A stretch of DNA of 47,667 nucleotides from positions 1-47,667 of the forward strand of contig JAJCYC010000237.1 in assembly GCA_029263115.1 (NCBI GenBank). The letters are read 5' to 3'. Below the pieces are notes generated by a model. It was not told the origin of the DNA. It saw nothing but the letters and a program-made list of their open reading frames with translations, and did no database searches. A program made the position numbers and the translations under genes. The DNA comes from Pseudonocardia sp. Lineage in GTDB: Bacteria; Actinomycetota; Actinomycetes; Mycobacteriales; Pseudonocardiaceae. Shown in pieces: positions 1 to 7,635 of the stretch. Positions within the stretch are counted from its first letter, which is position 1; every line of letters starts with the position of its first letter.

Positions 1-1
1 G

Positions 2-1687
2 CTCTACGAGCGGCGCGCGGAGACCGTGCTGCACGAGATGGCGCACATGTGGTTCGGCGACCTGGTCACCATGCGCTGGTGGGACGACCTGTGGCTGAAC
101 GAGTCGTTCGCCACCTGGGCGTCGGTGCTCTGCCAGGCCGGGGCCACCGAGTACACCGGCGCGTGGACCACGTTCGCCAACGTGGAGAAGTCCTGGGCCT
201 ACCGCCAGGACATGCTGCCCTCGACGCACCCGGTGGCCGCCGACATCCCCGACCTGCACGCGGTCGAGGTGAACTTCGACGGCATCACCTACGCCAAGGG
301 CGCCTCGATCCTCAAGCAGCTGGTGGCCTACGTCGGGCTGGAGCCGTTCCTGGCCGGCCTGCGGGACTACTTCCGGGCGCACGCCTGGGGCAACGCCACC
401 TTCGACGACCTGCTCGGCGCACTGGAGCGGGCCAGCGGGCGCGACCTGTCGGACTGGGGCGCGCAGTGGCTGCGCACCACCGGGCTGAACCTGCTGCGCC
501 CGGACTTCACCGTCTCGGCGGACGGCAGCTTCGAGACCTTCTCGGTGTTCCAGGGCGGCGCCCGCCCGGGTGCCGGCGAGCTGCGCACCCACCGGTTGGC
601 GATCGGCGTGTACGACGACGATCCGGACGGGAAGCTGGTGCGCACCCACCGGGTCGAGGTGGACGTCACCGGCGAGCGCACCGAGGTCCCGGAGCTGGTC
701 GGCGTGCCGCGGGGCAAGCTGGTGCTGGTCAACGACGACGACCTGACCTACGGCGCGGTGCGGCTGGACGAGGACTCGCTGGCCACGGTGGTCGAGCGGA
801 TCGCCGACATCGCCGAGCCGCTGCCCCGCACGCTGTGCTGGTCGGCCGCCTGGGAGATGACCCGCGAGGCGGAGATGAAGGCCCGCGACTTCACCACGCT
901 GGTCGCCACCGGGGTCGGCGGCGACAGCGAGACCGGTGTGGTGCAGCGGCTGCTGATGCAGGCCCAGACGGCCGTCGGCGCCTACGCCGAGCCGTCCTGG
1001 GCTTCCGAGCAGGGTTGGCCCAGGCTGACCGGCGCGCTGCTGGACATGGCCCGGGGCGCGGAGCCGGGCAGCGACGCCCAGCTGGTCGCGGTGAACGCGC
1101 TCACCGGCGCACGGCTGGACGACTCGACGCTGCAGGTGATGGCCGGTTGGCTGGACGGAACGGACGGCCTGGCAGGTCTCGTTGTCGACACCGACTGCCG
1201 CTGGCGGCTGCTGCACGCGCTGGTGGCGCACGGCCGGGCCGGCGAGGACGAGATCGCCGCCGAGCTCGCCCGCGACGCCACCTCCAAGGGCGAGCGGCAG
1301 GCCGAGCAGGCCCGCGCGCTGATGCCGACCGCCGAGGCCAAGGAGCTGGCCTGGCAGCGGGCGGTGCACGACGACGACCTGCCCAACGCGGTCAGCGACT
1401 CGATCATCTACGGGTTCTCCCACCCGGCGCAGCGCGAGCTGCTCGGCGGCTACACCGAGCGGTACTTCGCCGAGGTCGCGCGGGTGTGGGAGCGACGGAC
1501 CAGCGAGCGGGCGCAGTCGATGGTGATCGGGCTGTTCCCGACCTGGGCGGTGGACAAGGCCACTGTCGATGCAGCGGACGCGTTTCTCTCCGACGAGTCG
1601 CACCCGCCGGCGCTGCGCCGGCTGGTGTCCGAGGGCCGGGCCGGGGTGGTGCGCGCGCTGGCCGCCCGGGAGTTCGACCAGTCCTGA
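2..1687 (+). CDS. pepN: Aminopeptidase N (M1 family), 5'-truncated by the window edge
   Basis: Cytoplasmic zinc metallo-aminopeptidase that removes N-terminal residues from peptides. The reading frame is open from base 2, so the start lies outside the window; about 560 residues are visible of a family that is usually about 850. The zinc motif HEMAH is at visible residues 11-15, followed after 18 residues by the third ligand, Glu34, in LNESFA, which is the M1 spacing. The conserved FDGITYAKGASIL segment with the transition-state Tyr follows. The long remainder is the helical ERAP1_C-type domain. It ends with TGA at 1687. The missing N-terminal part would hold the GAMEN exopeptidase motif. Nothing suggests it is broken. 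Identification is secure. Confidence 0.95.
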   Translation, partial: LYERRAETVLHEMAHMWFGDLVTMRWWDDLWLNESFATWASVLCQAGATEYTGAWTTFANVEKSWAYRQDMLPSTHPVAADIPDLHAVEVNFDGITYAKGASILKQLVAYVGLEPFLAGLRDYFRAHAWGNATFDDLLGALERASGRDLSDWGAQWLRTTGLNLLRPDFTVSADGSFETFSVFQGGARPGAGELRTHRLAIGVYDDDPDGKLVRTHRVEVDVTGERTEVPELVGVPRGKLVLVNDDDLTYGAVRLDEDSLATVVERIADIAEPLPRTLCWSAAWEMTREAEMKARDFTTLVATGVGGDSETGVVQRLLMQAQTAVGAYAEPSWASEQGWPRLTGALLDMARGAEPGSDAQLVAVNALTGARLDDSTLQVMAGWLDGTDGLAGLVVDTDCRWRLLHALVAHGRAGEDEIAAELARDATSKGERQAEQARALMPTAEAKELAWQRAVHDDDLPNAVSDSIIYGFSHPAQRELLGGYTERYFAEVARVWERRTSERAQSMVIGLFPTWAVDKATVDAADAFLSDESHPPALRRLVSEGRAGVVRALAAREFDQS

Positions 1688-1753
1688 GCGGTGCCTGGCG
1701 CACGTCCGGGTCACGCAGCGAGTCGCGACGGCGGCCCGCGCGTTGAACCGGGT

Positions 1754-1981
1754 GTGAAGGCGAACGCGCCCGCGCTGCTGGCGGCCTGCGGTCTGCTCGT
1801 GCTGCTCGCCGGGTGTGACTCGGCCGGGTCGAACCTGTACACCGTGCCGTCGTCGTCCCCGGCGCCCCCGGCGTCGGCCGCCCCACCGGACGCGGCCGGC
1901 GCGACCCCGGCCCCGGTTCCGGTGACCGTGACGAGTACCACCACGACCACCGAACGCACCACGGTCACCCAGCGCCCGTAG
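1754..1981 (+). CDS. Small predicted lipoprotein with Pro/Thr-rich tail
   Basis: A 75-residue protein starting at GTG 1754. An upstream in-frame ATG at 1691 would add 21 residues ahead of the signal peptide and is less likely. The N-terminus is MKANAP, then a hydrophobic stretch, then a lipobox Leu18-Ala19-Gly20-Cys21, so it should be lipid-anchored on the outer face of the membrane after cleavage before Cys21. The rest is low-complexity Ser/Pro/Ala followed by a Thr-rich end, typical of an unstructured wall-spanning stalk. There is no recognisable domain. It lies 66 bases after pepN and may be co-transcribed. Function is unknown. The lipobox is clear, but small GC-rich reading frames carry some risk of being spurious. 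Confidence 0.6.
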   Translation: MKANAPALLAACGLLVLLAGCDSAGSNLYTVPSSSPAPPASAAPPDAAGATPAPVPVTVTSTTTTTERTTVTQRP

Positions 1982-2086
1982 CGCCGGCGTGACGCGTTGG
2001 TCCGGGTCAGGGCCGCGAGGCCGGTACGGCCGTTCGCCCGGTGACGCTCCCCCGTTGCGTCGGGCGTAACACCGGTCCTCTACCGT

Positions 2087-2107
2087 GACCTGACCCGAGG
2101 TCAGGTC
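2087..2107. promoter_or_regulatory. Perfect 8-bp inverted repeat upstream of the 6-dehydrogenase
   Basis: GACCTGAC (2087-2094) and GTCAGGTC (2100-2107) are exact reverse complements separated by 5 bases. They lie 26 bases before the GTG start at 2134. Position and symmetry suit a repressor operator or a 5'-leader hairpin. A weak promoter-like pair (TTGCGT near 2055, TCTACC near 2079) sits just upstream. The symmetry is seen directly; the role is inferred. Confidence 0.4.
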
Positions 2108-2133
2108 CCTCGGGCCTGGCATGAGGGAGCACG

Positions 2134-3450
2134 GTGAAGGTCAGCGTATTCGGGCTCGGCTACGTCGGCGTCGTCTCGGCCGCGTGCCTGTCGGCACAAG
2201 GCCACGAGGTCGTCGGAGTGGACGTCAACCCGGCGAAGGTGGAACTGGTCAACAGCGGCCGGTCCACCGTCGTCGAGGAACGAATCGGGGAACTCATCGA
2301 GGAGGTCGTGCGCAGCGGCGCGCTGCGCGCCACCACCGATGTGTCGGAGGCGATCGCCGCCACCGAGATATCCCTGATCTGCGTCGGCACGCCGTCGGCG
2401 GCCAACGGCAGCCTGTCCACCGCCTACCTGGAGCAGGTGGCCGCCCAGATCGGCGAGGCGATCGCGGACAAGGCCGAGCGGCACACGGTCGTGTTCCGCA
2501 GCACCATGCTGCCGGGCACCTGCGAGCGGCTGCTCATCCCGGAGCTGGAGCGCACCTCCGGCAAGCAGGCGGGCACCGACTTCGGCGTGGCGATGAACCC
2601 GGAGTTCTTGCGGGAGTCCACCAGCGTGCAGGACTTCTACGACCCGCCCAAGACGGTGATCGGCGAGATCGACCAGGCCACCGGCGACGCGGTGCTGGCG
2701 CTGTACGAGGGCATCCCGGGCGAGGTGTTCCGGGTGCCGATCTCGGTGGCCGAGATGGTCAAGTACACCGACAACTGCTTCCACGGTCTGAAGATCGGTT
2801 TCGCGAACGAGATCGGGTCGATCTGCCAGGCGCTCGGCCTGGACTCGCACAAGGTCATCGATGTCTTCCTGGCCGACCGCAAGCTGAACATCTCCCCGGC
2901 CTACCTGCGGCCCGGGTTCGCCTTCGGCGGCTCCTGTCTGCCCAAGGACCTGCGCGGGCTGGTGCACGCCGCGCGGCGGGCCGACGTGTCGGTGCCGATC
3001 CTGGAGCACGTGCTGCCGTCCAACACCGCGCACCTGCAGCGGGCGTTCGACGCGGTCGTGTCCACCAAGCGGCGCAAGATCGGGTTGTTCGGGCTGTCGT
3101 TCAAGCCGGGCACCGACGACCTGCGGGAGAGCCCGCTGGTGGAGCTCGCCGAGCGGCTCATCGGCAAGGGCTACCAGGTGCGGATCTACGACGCGAACGT
3201 GACGCTGTCGCGGCTGATGGGCGCCAACCGGGAGTACATCGAGCAACACCTGCCGCACCTGGGCGACCTGCTCAGCGACTCGGTGGACGAGGTCATGGAG
3301 CACGCCGAGGTGTGTGTGATCGGCTGCAAGGACGAGGCGGTGCTCCACGCCCTCAAGGACGTCGACGACCGTACCGTGGTCGACCTGGTCCGGCTGCCCG
3401 ACGCCGAGGAGCGTCGCGGAACCGCCGGCTACATCGGCGCCGCCTGGTAG
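2134..3450 (+). CDS. UDP-glucose/GDP-mannose 6-dehydrogenase, GDP-mannose-like
   Basis: Cytoplasmic NAD-dependent enzyme that oxidises C6 of a nucleotide sugar twice to give the uronic acid. The 438 residues match family length. The N-terminal Rossmann motif GLGYVG is at 7-12, the catalytic Lys220 lies in CFHGLK, the nucleophile Cys268 lies in FAFGGSCLPKD, and SFKPGTDDLRESP opens the C-terminal nucleotide-binding domain. The segment DRKLNISPAYLRPGFAFGGS resembles GDP-mannose dehydrogenases of the AlgD type more than typical UDP-glucose enzymes, so GDP-mannuronate is my preferred product, with UDP-glucuronate as the alternative. GTG start with a GAGGGAG ribosome site 8 bases upstream. It is separated from the polysaccharide genes by a leftward group, but could feed them with a uronic acid donor. 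Confidence 0.88.
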   Translation: MKVSVFGLGYVGVVSAACLSAQGHEVVGVDVNPAKVELVNSGRSTVVEERIGELIEEVVRSGALRATTDVSEAIAATEISLICVGTPSAANGSLSTAYLEQVAAQIGEAIADKAERHTVVFRSTMLPGTCERLLIPELERTSGKQAGTDFGVAMNPEFLRESTSVQDFYDPPKTVIGEIDQATGDAVLALYEGIPGEVFRVPISVAEMVKYTDNCFHGLKIGFANEIGSICQALGLDSHKVIDVFLADRKLNISPAYLRPGFAFGGSCLPKDLRGLVHAARRADVSVPILEHVLPSNTAHLQRAFDAVVSTKRRKIGLFGLSFKPGTDDLRESPLVELAERLIGKGYQVRIYDANVTLSRLMGANREYIEQHLPHLGDLLSDSVDEVMEHAEVCVIGCKDEAVLHALKDVDDRTVVDLVRLPDAEERRGTAGYIGAAW

Positions 3451-3459
3451 ACCGTGCGC

Positions 3460-3483
3460 CGGCCCCTCAGCGTGGAGGGGCCG
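3460..3483. terminator. Bidirectional intrinsic terminator candidate
   Basis: CGGCCCCTC (3460-3468) and GAGGGGCCG (3475-3483) form a perfect 9-bp GC stem with a 6-base loop. It lies in the 41-base gap between two convergent genes, the 6-dehydrogenase ending at 3450 and the DUF5130 gene ending at 3492. There is no T-tract, as is common in actinobacteria. Confidence 0.7.
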
Positions 3484-3491
3484 AGCGCCGG

Positions 3492-3998
3492 TCAGGCGTG
3501 CGCGCCGGCCTGGTCGGACAGCATCCGCAGGCCGCTCAGCAGCCCGCCGACCAGATCGCCCTCGGAGAACGAGGCGGTCATGCTCATCACCGCGAGGTGG
3601 CAGGCGCGGTCGGGCAGCCGGACCTTCGCCTCGGGGCCGGTGACGATGGACAGCTCGCGGCGGGTCGGGTCGATGGCGATCAGCACCGCGTCGGCGCCGT
3701 CGGTGCCCATCTCGTCGTGCAGCCGCTCGGCCGCCGGTCGCGCCGGCCCGTCCAGCTCGCCGAGGAACACCGAGAACCGCAGCCGGGTGTGCCGGCTGAC
3801 CAGGGTCAGCGCCTCGTCGAGGCGGGCCAGTTGCACCGGGGAGAACGGGCCGGACGGCTCCGGTTCGGCTCCCACGTCGGCCGCGGCGGACACCCGCCCG
3901 GAGCCGGTGACCACCGAGCCGGCCGGCAGGTCGGCCACCTCGGACCCCGCGTGCTCCTCCGACCCGTGCTCGGGCCGGGTCAGCTCACCAGCCACCAT
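3492..3998 (-). CDS. DUF5130 (TPM-like) protein
   Basis: A 168-residue protein starting at ATG 3998, where a GGGAGGAG ribosome site lies just upstream; an upstream extension to 4103 has no such site. The first 65 residues are acidic and low-complexity. The rest contains a compact alpha/beta domain with FSPVQLARLDEAL, TRLRFSVFLGELDG, an ADAVLIAIDPTRRELSIVTG strand-turn-strand unit and a C-terminal GDLVGGLLSGLRML helix. This pattern matches the DUF5130 or TPM-related family found widely in actinobacteria next to respiratory and peptidase genes. There is no signal peptide and no membrane helix. It overlaps the 3' end of the CtaJ-like gene by 14 bases, so the two are probably translated together. 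Its biochemical function is not established. Confidence 0.72.
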   Translation of the reverse strand: MVAGELTRPEHGSEEHAGSEVADLPAGSVVTGSGRVSAAADVGAEPEPSGPFSPVQLARLDEALTLVSRHTRLRFSVFLGELDGPARPAAERLHDEMGTDGADAVLIAIDPTRRELSIVTGPEAKVRLPDRACHLAVMSMTASFSEGDLVGGLLSGLRMLSDQAGAHA

Positions 3999-4221
3999 CG
4001 GCTCCTCCCTTGACGGTCCCGATGGGTGCGTCGGCGCGCTCGGGCAGATCCGCGCCGGCCGGGTTCGCCGACCACCACACGGGGGCGTGCGACCACCGGT
4101 CACCGGGGCGGTACCGCGTGCGCTGGGACCGCAACCGGCCCGACGCGGCGAGCAGGGTGATCAGCAGATAGATGCCGAGCGGCACCAGCACGAAGACCAG
4201 CACGGTCTGCAAGACGGTCAC
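3985..4221 (-). CDS. ctaJ: CtaJ-like small membrane subunit of the bcc-aa3 oxidase
   Basis: A 78-residue single-span membrane protein beginning MTVLQTVLVFVLVPLGIYLL at GTG 4221; a start at 4254 would add 11 residues and cannot be excluded. The hydrophobic helix is followed by a basic stretch RSQRTRYRPGDRW and the motif APVWWSANPAG. An N-terminal helix plus RYRPG..W..PPVWWSANP resembles the small actinobacterial accessory subunit CtaJ seen in the mycobacterial cytochrome bcc-aa3 supercomplex. The nearby pepN and adjacent DUF5130 gene agree with the chromosomal setting I recall for that gene. The name rests on motif and context memory, not alignment. Confidence 0.55.
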   Translation of the reverse strand: MTVLQTVLVFVLVPLGIYLLITLLAASGRLRSQRTRYRPGDRWSHAPVWWSANPAGADLPERADAPIGTVKGGADGGW

Positions 4222-4257
4222 GGAGCCTGAGCGTAGTCGCGAGACCCCGGTCACTGG

Positions 4258-5748
4258 CTACCAGGTGGGCGGGTGACGATCATCCCACGGGGCCGCTGCC
4301 TCGAGCTGCCCGCCGAGTTCCAGCAGCAGCCCGTCCGTGCCGGGGCCGCCCACCAGTTGCACGCCGATCGGCAGCACCGCTGCCCCGCCGTCCGCCGGCC
4401 CGGACCAGCCCAACGGCAGGCTGAGCGCGGGCTGGCCGGTGATGTTGTAGATCGCGGTGAACGGGGTGAACGCCTGCTGCCGCTGGTAGTCGAGTGCCGG
4501 GTCGGTGTCCCCGGCGGGGCCCTCGGTGAACCAGCCGAGCGGGCGCGGCGGCAGCGCGAGGGTGGGGGTGAGCACCACGTCGTAGGCCGCGTGCGCGGTG
4601 ACCAGGAACCGGGAGGCGAGCTGGGCGGCCTGCGCGGCGGCCAGGAACTCCGGGCCACTGACCCGGGCGCCCCGGGCCCGCCACCAGGTGGTCAGCGGGC
4701 TGAGCTGATGCTCGGTGCCCGGCGGTACCGCGCTGCCGTGCGCGAGCACCGCCCACAGCGTCTCGAACACGGTGACGAAGGCGCCGGCGGCCTCGGTGCC
4801 GGCGGCCAGGCCCAGCTCGGCGTCCACCACCTCGTGGCCCAGGCCGGCCAGCAGCGTGCTCGCGTGCTCCCAGGCGGCCAGGCAGTCCGGGTGCACGGTG
4901 ACCCCGGGCAGCGCCGGGGTGGCGTAGCGGCCGATCCGCAGGCGCCCGGGGTCGGCGCGGCGGGCGGCGGCGGCGAACCCGCTCGGGGTGCCGGCCCGGC
5001 CGGCCGGGCGGGCCCAGGGCTCGGAGGGCACCGACACGGCGAGCGCGTCGAGCATCGCCGCCGCGTCGGCCACCGTGCGGGCCAGCGGGCCGGACACCGA
5101 CAGCCCGAGCGGGTCACCGCCGAGCGGCCCCCGGGAGACCAGGCCGCGGCTGGTCTTCAGCCCGACCAGCCCGTTCACCGACGCCGGGATGCGGATCGAG
5201 CCGCCGCCGTCGGTGCCGTGCGCGACGGGTACCAGCCCGGCAGCCACCGCGGCGCCGGCCCCGCCGGAGGAGCCGCCGGCCGAGCGGGTGGGGTCCCATG
5301 GGGTGACCGTGGGTGGGCGGCCGGCCGGCTCCGTGTAGGGCGGCAGCCCGAACTCGGGCACCGCGGTCTTGCCCAGGCTGATCATCCCCGCCTCGCGCAG
5401 CAGCCGGGCGGAGTCGTCGTCGACCTCGGGCACATGCTCGGCGTAGACCGGTGAGCCGAACGTGGTGCGCACCCCGGCGGTGACCGCCAGATCCTTGATC
5501 GCGGTGGGCACGCCGAGCAGCGGCGGCAGCGAGCCCGGGTCCCGCGAGCCGGCCAGCAGCCGGCGGGCGGCGTGCGCGGCATCCAGGGCCCGCTCGGGGG
5601 TGACGGTGACGAAGGCGGCGAGGCCCGGGTCGAGCCGTTCGATCCGGCGCAGGTGGTGCTCGACCAGCTCCACCGGGTCGAGCCGGCCGGCGCGGATCTG
5701 CTCGGCCTGCTGGACGGCGGTCAGCTCGTGCGGCTGGGTGGCGGACAC
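4258..5748 (-). CDS. Amidase signature family hydrolase
   Basis: Cytoplasmic amidase of the Ser-cisSer-Lys class (496 residues). The catalytic Lys is in GVPTAIKDLAV near residue 85. The Gly/Ser signature contains SAGGSSGGAGAAVAAG with the cis-Ser, and the nucleophile lies in GTDGGGSIRIPA. All three catalytic elements are present. The substrate cannot be deduced; family members cleave carboxamides, aryl acylamides or aminoacyl-tRNA intermediates. There are no gatB or gatC neighbours, so it is probably not the GatA subunit. GTG 5748 was chosen because it starts with the polar VSATQPHELTAVQQ that opens many family members; TTG 5760 is an alternative adding four residues. It is the first gene of a leftward group with the CtaJ-like and DUF5130 genes, and diverges from the Wzz-like gene. 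Confidence 0.88.
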   Translation of the reverse strand: MSATQPHELTAVQQAEQIRAGRLDPVELVEHHLRRIERLDPGLAAFVTVTPERALDAAHAARRLLAGSRDPGSLPPLLGVPTAIKDLAVTAGVRTTFGSPVYAEHVPEVDDDSARLLREAGMISLGKTAVPEFGLPPYTEPAGRPPTVTPWDPTRSAGGSSGGAGAAVAAGLVPVAHGTDGGGSIRIPASVNGLVGLKTSRGLVSRGPLGGDPLGLSVSGPLARTVADAAAMLDALAVSVPSEPWARPAGRAGTPSGFAAAARRADPGRLRIGRYATPALPGVTVHPDCLAAWEHASTLLAGLGHEVVDAELGLAAGTEAAGAFVTVFETLWAVLAHGSAVPPGTEHQLSPLTTWWRARGARVSGPEFLAAAQAAQLASRFLVTAHAAYDVVLTPTLALPPRPLGWFTEGPAGDTDPALDYQRQQAFTPFTAIYNITGQPALSLPLGWSGPADGGAAVLPIGVQLVGGPGTDGLLLELGGQLEAAAPWDDRHPPTW

Positions 5749-5802
5749 CCGGTGATCCAACCAGGTCGTGTCCGGAGGCAGGGTCGCGACGCCCGAGTTC
5801 GC

Positions 5803-5822
5803 GGATCACCAACGTTGACGAT
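5803..5822 (+). promoter_or_regulatory. Shared 20-bp upstream motif, copy 1
   Basis: GGATCACCAACGTTGACGAT lies in the divergent gap between the amidase and the first Wzz-like gene, 124 bases before the GTG at 5947. It recurs with one mismatch at 11,716-11,735, again upstream of a Wzz-like gene and on the same strand. It contains TTGACG, which could be a -35 box, and the palindrome AACGTT. No convincing -10 box follows at 16-18 bases, so an activator or repressor site is also possible. Confidence 0.5.
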
Positions 5823-5946
5823 GTCGCGGCCGCAGCGACCGGCGGAGGATCGACGGTGAGCCCGCGCCGTCTCCTTTCCGGGCGCCGCTGGCCATCTGGG
5901 GCGACGCCGAGTCGTGCGGAACGGACTCTGACTCTGGGGGGGGCGT

Positions 5947-7635
5947 GTGGACGAGGACGATCGATCGCGATTCGAGCCGTCTGTGTTCGGTGCGGTGCGG
6001 TGCTACCCGTTGCTGGTCCTGGCGATGACCCTGCTGACCGGGGCAGTCTTCGTGGCGGTCACGCTGCTGGTACCCGAGGTGTACCGGGCGACCGCGGCGT
6101 TCACGGTGCCCCAGCAGACAGGGTTGCAGGACCAGGGCGACCAGCAGTACCTCGACAGCCAGGTCGTGATCCTGCAATCGCAGGAGGTCGCCGAGCGCGC
6201 GGCCGCGATCGCCAACGCCGCCCTGCGCCGCGACGTTCTCGCCGTGGACGACTTCATCGGGCCGGGCAAGGCGTCGGAGATCACCCCGCCGGAGCGCGCG
6301 AACCGGGGCACCTTCGGCGCCGGGACGGTGACGGTATCGTTCACCTGGTCTGACGCGCGGGTCGCCAAGGACGGGGCGAACGCTCTCGTGGCCGCGTTCG
6401 ACGAGGCGCGCACGGCGTCCATCCAGGCGCTGGGCGACGCCACGGTGGCCAGCCTGCAGAAGCTGATGGACCAGGTTCCCCAGGCCCGCGACCAGCTGGC
6501 GGCCCTCGTCGACCAACGCTCCAAGGTACTGATCAAGCAGCAGCTCGACCTCGCGCAGCATCCGACGGTGGCCTGGGCCACCGAGCCCGCGGTGCCCTTG
6601 AACGCGAACTCGACGCGCATCGGGGGTACCGGCCTGATGGTCGGGTTCATCCTGGGGGTCGCGCTCGCGTTCGCCTGGGCCCGTCATCGATGCGGCTTCA
6701 CCGATCCGCTGCGTCCGACGGCGCTGTACCGGACGCCGCTGTTCGGGGACATCCCGCGCTGGGCACGGCGTGGCCGCCGGATGGACGCACCTGTCCAACG
6801 GCTTCCGGTGTCCACAACCGCCGACGTCAGGAGAGACACGACCGGGCGGACCCCGGCGGCCGAAGCCTTCCGGCTGGCCGCCGGGGCCCTGCGCGCGGCG
6901 GTCACAAGCCCGACGTCGGTGGTCATCGTGTCGCCCTCGGCGGGTCCGAATCAATCAGTCGTGGCGGCCAACATCGCGCTGGCGCTGGGCGAGGGCGGCA
7001 CCCGGGTACTGGTGGTCGACGCCGACCCCGGCGGTGAGCTCGCCGAGCTACTGGTGCCCGGGAGCGGCACCGAAGGAGGCTTCTCAGACGTGCTGGCCGG
7101 CCGGCGCGCGCTCGTCGACTGCATGCGGCTCAGCCCGAGCGACCCGGCGGTCATGGTCCTCGGATACGGCTCGTCGGAGATCGAGCGCGCCCACGGCGTC
7201 GCGTACCGCGCCGCGTTCAGCGTCCTGCTCAGTGAGGCGACAGCGAACTTCGACCTGGTGCTGGTCAACGGCCCGTCCCCGCTGCGGGACGGCGACGCGG
7301 GCGAACCGGTCGGCGCCTGCGACGCGGTGCTGATCTGTGTGTCCCCGGACGAGCCCATCCGCGAGCACCTCGAGCTCGCGCGGCGGCTCGGGCTGCTCGG
7401 CGCCGAGCCGGACGGCTACCTCTACCTGCGCTCGCCGATCCGACACCGAGTCCGTTCGCCCGAGCCCTCGCCAACCGATGGTGCTCCGTCTGACCTGGCG
7501 GTCAGCGCGGCCCCGGAAACCGCACCGGCCACCGGGATCTCCAACGGCAACGGGCACGCCACCAACGGCGTCGCGCCCCGCACTCCCGCGCCGACGCCCA
7601 CCAGCGTGGGGGTCCCGACGGTCGACGACCGGTGA
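5947..7635 (+). CDS. Wzz/Wzc-like polysaccharide co-polymerase with degenerate BY-kinase domain
   Basis: Membrane protein of 562 residues. TM1 (about 21-42) opens a Wzz-type extracytoplasmic domain with coiled-coil segments (about 45-215). TM2 (about 226-246) carries the usual Gly-rich GLMVGFILGVALAF. The C-terminal half (about 300-480) has the fold of a bacterial tyrosine (BY) kinase. The P-loop position reads SPSAGPNQSV (329-338) and lacks the Gly-Lys-Ser/Thr. Walker A' VLVVDAD (354-360) is retained. The Walker B position reads FDLVLVNGPS with Asn441 where Asp is expected. There is no Tyr cluster at the C-terminus, only a low-complexity SNGNGHATNG tail. It probably acts as a structural co-polymerase or scaffold rather than a kinase. 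GTG start after a G-rich leader. It overlaps the next gene by 4 bases (GTGA). Confidence 0.82.
   Translation: MDEDDRSRFEPSVFGAVRCYPLLVLAMTLLTGAVFVAVTLLVPEVYRATAAFTVPQQTGLQDQGDQQYLDSQVVILQSQEVAERAAAIANAALRRDVLAVDDFIGPGKASEITPPERANRGTFGAGTVTVSFTWSDARVAKDGANALVAAFDEARTASIQALGDATVASLQKLMDQVPQARDQLAALVDQRSKVLIKQQLDLAQHPTVAWATEPAVPLNANSTRIGGTGLMVGFILGVALAFAWARHRCGFTDPLRPTALYRTPLFGDIPRWARRGRRMDAPVQRLPVSTTADVRRDTTGRTPAAEAFRLAAGALRAAVTSPTSVVIVSPSAGPNQSVVAANIALALGEGGTRVLVVDADPGGELAELLVPGSGTEGGFSDVLAGRRALVDCMRLSPSDPAVMVLGYGSSEIERAHGVAYRAAFSVLLSEATANFDLVLVNGPSPLRDGDAGEPVGACDAVLICVSPDEPIREHLELARRLGLLGAEPDGYLYLRSPIRHRVRSPEPSPTDGAPSDLAVSAAPETAPATGISNGNGHATNGVAPRTPAPTPTSVGVPTVDDR

Noticed and set aside
4258-5748. 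Amidase as the GatA subunit of the tRNA amidotransferase
   Set aside because: No gatB or gatC next to it and the sequence around the active site is that of general amidases.
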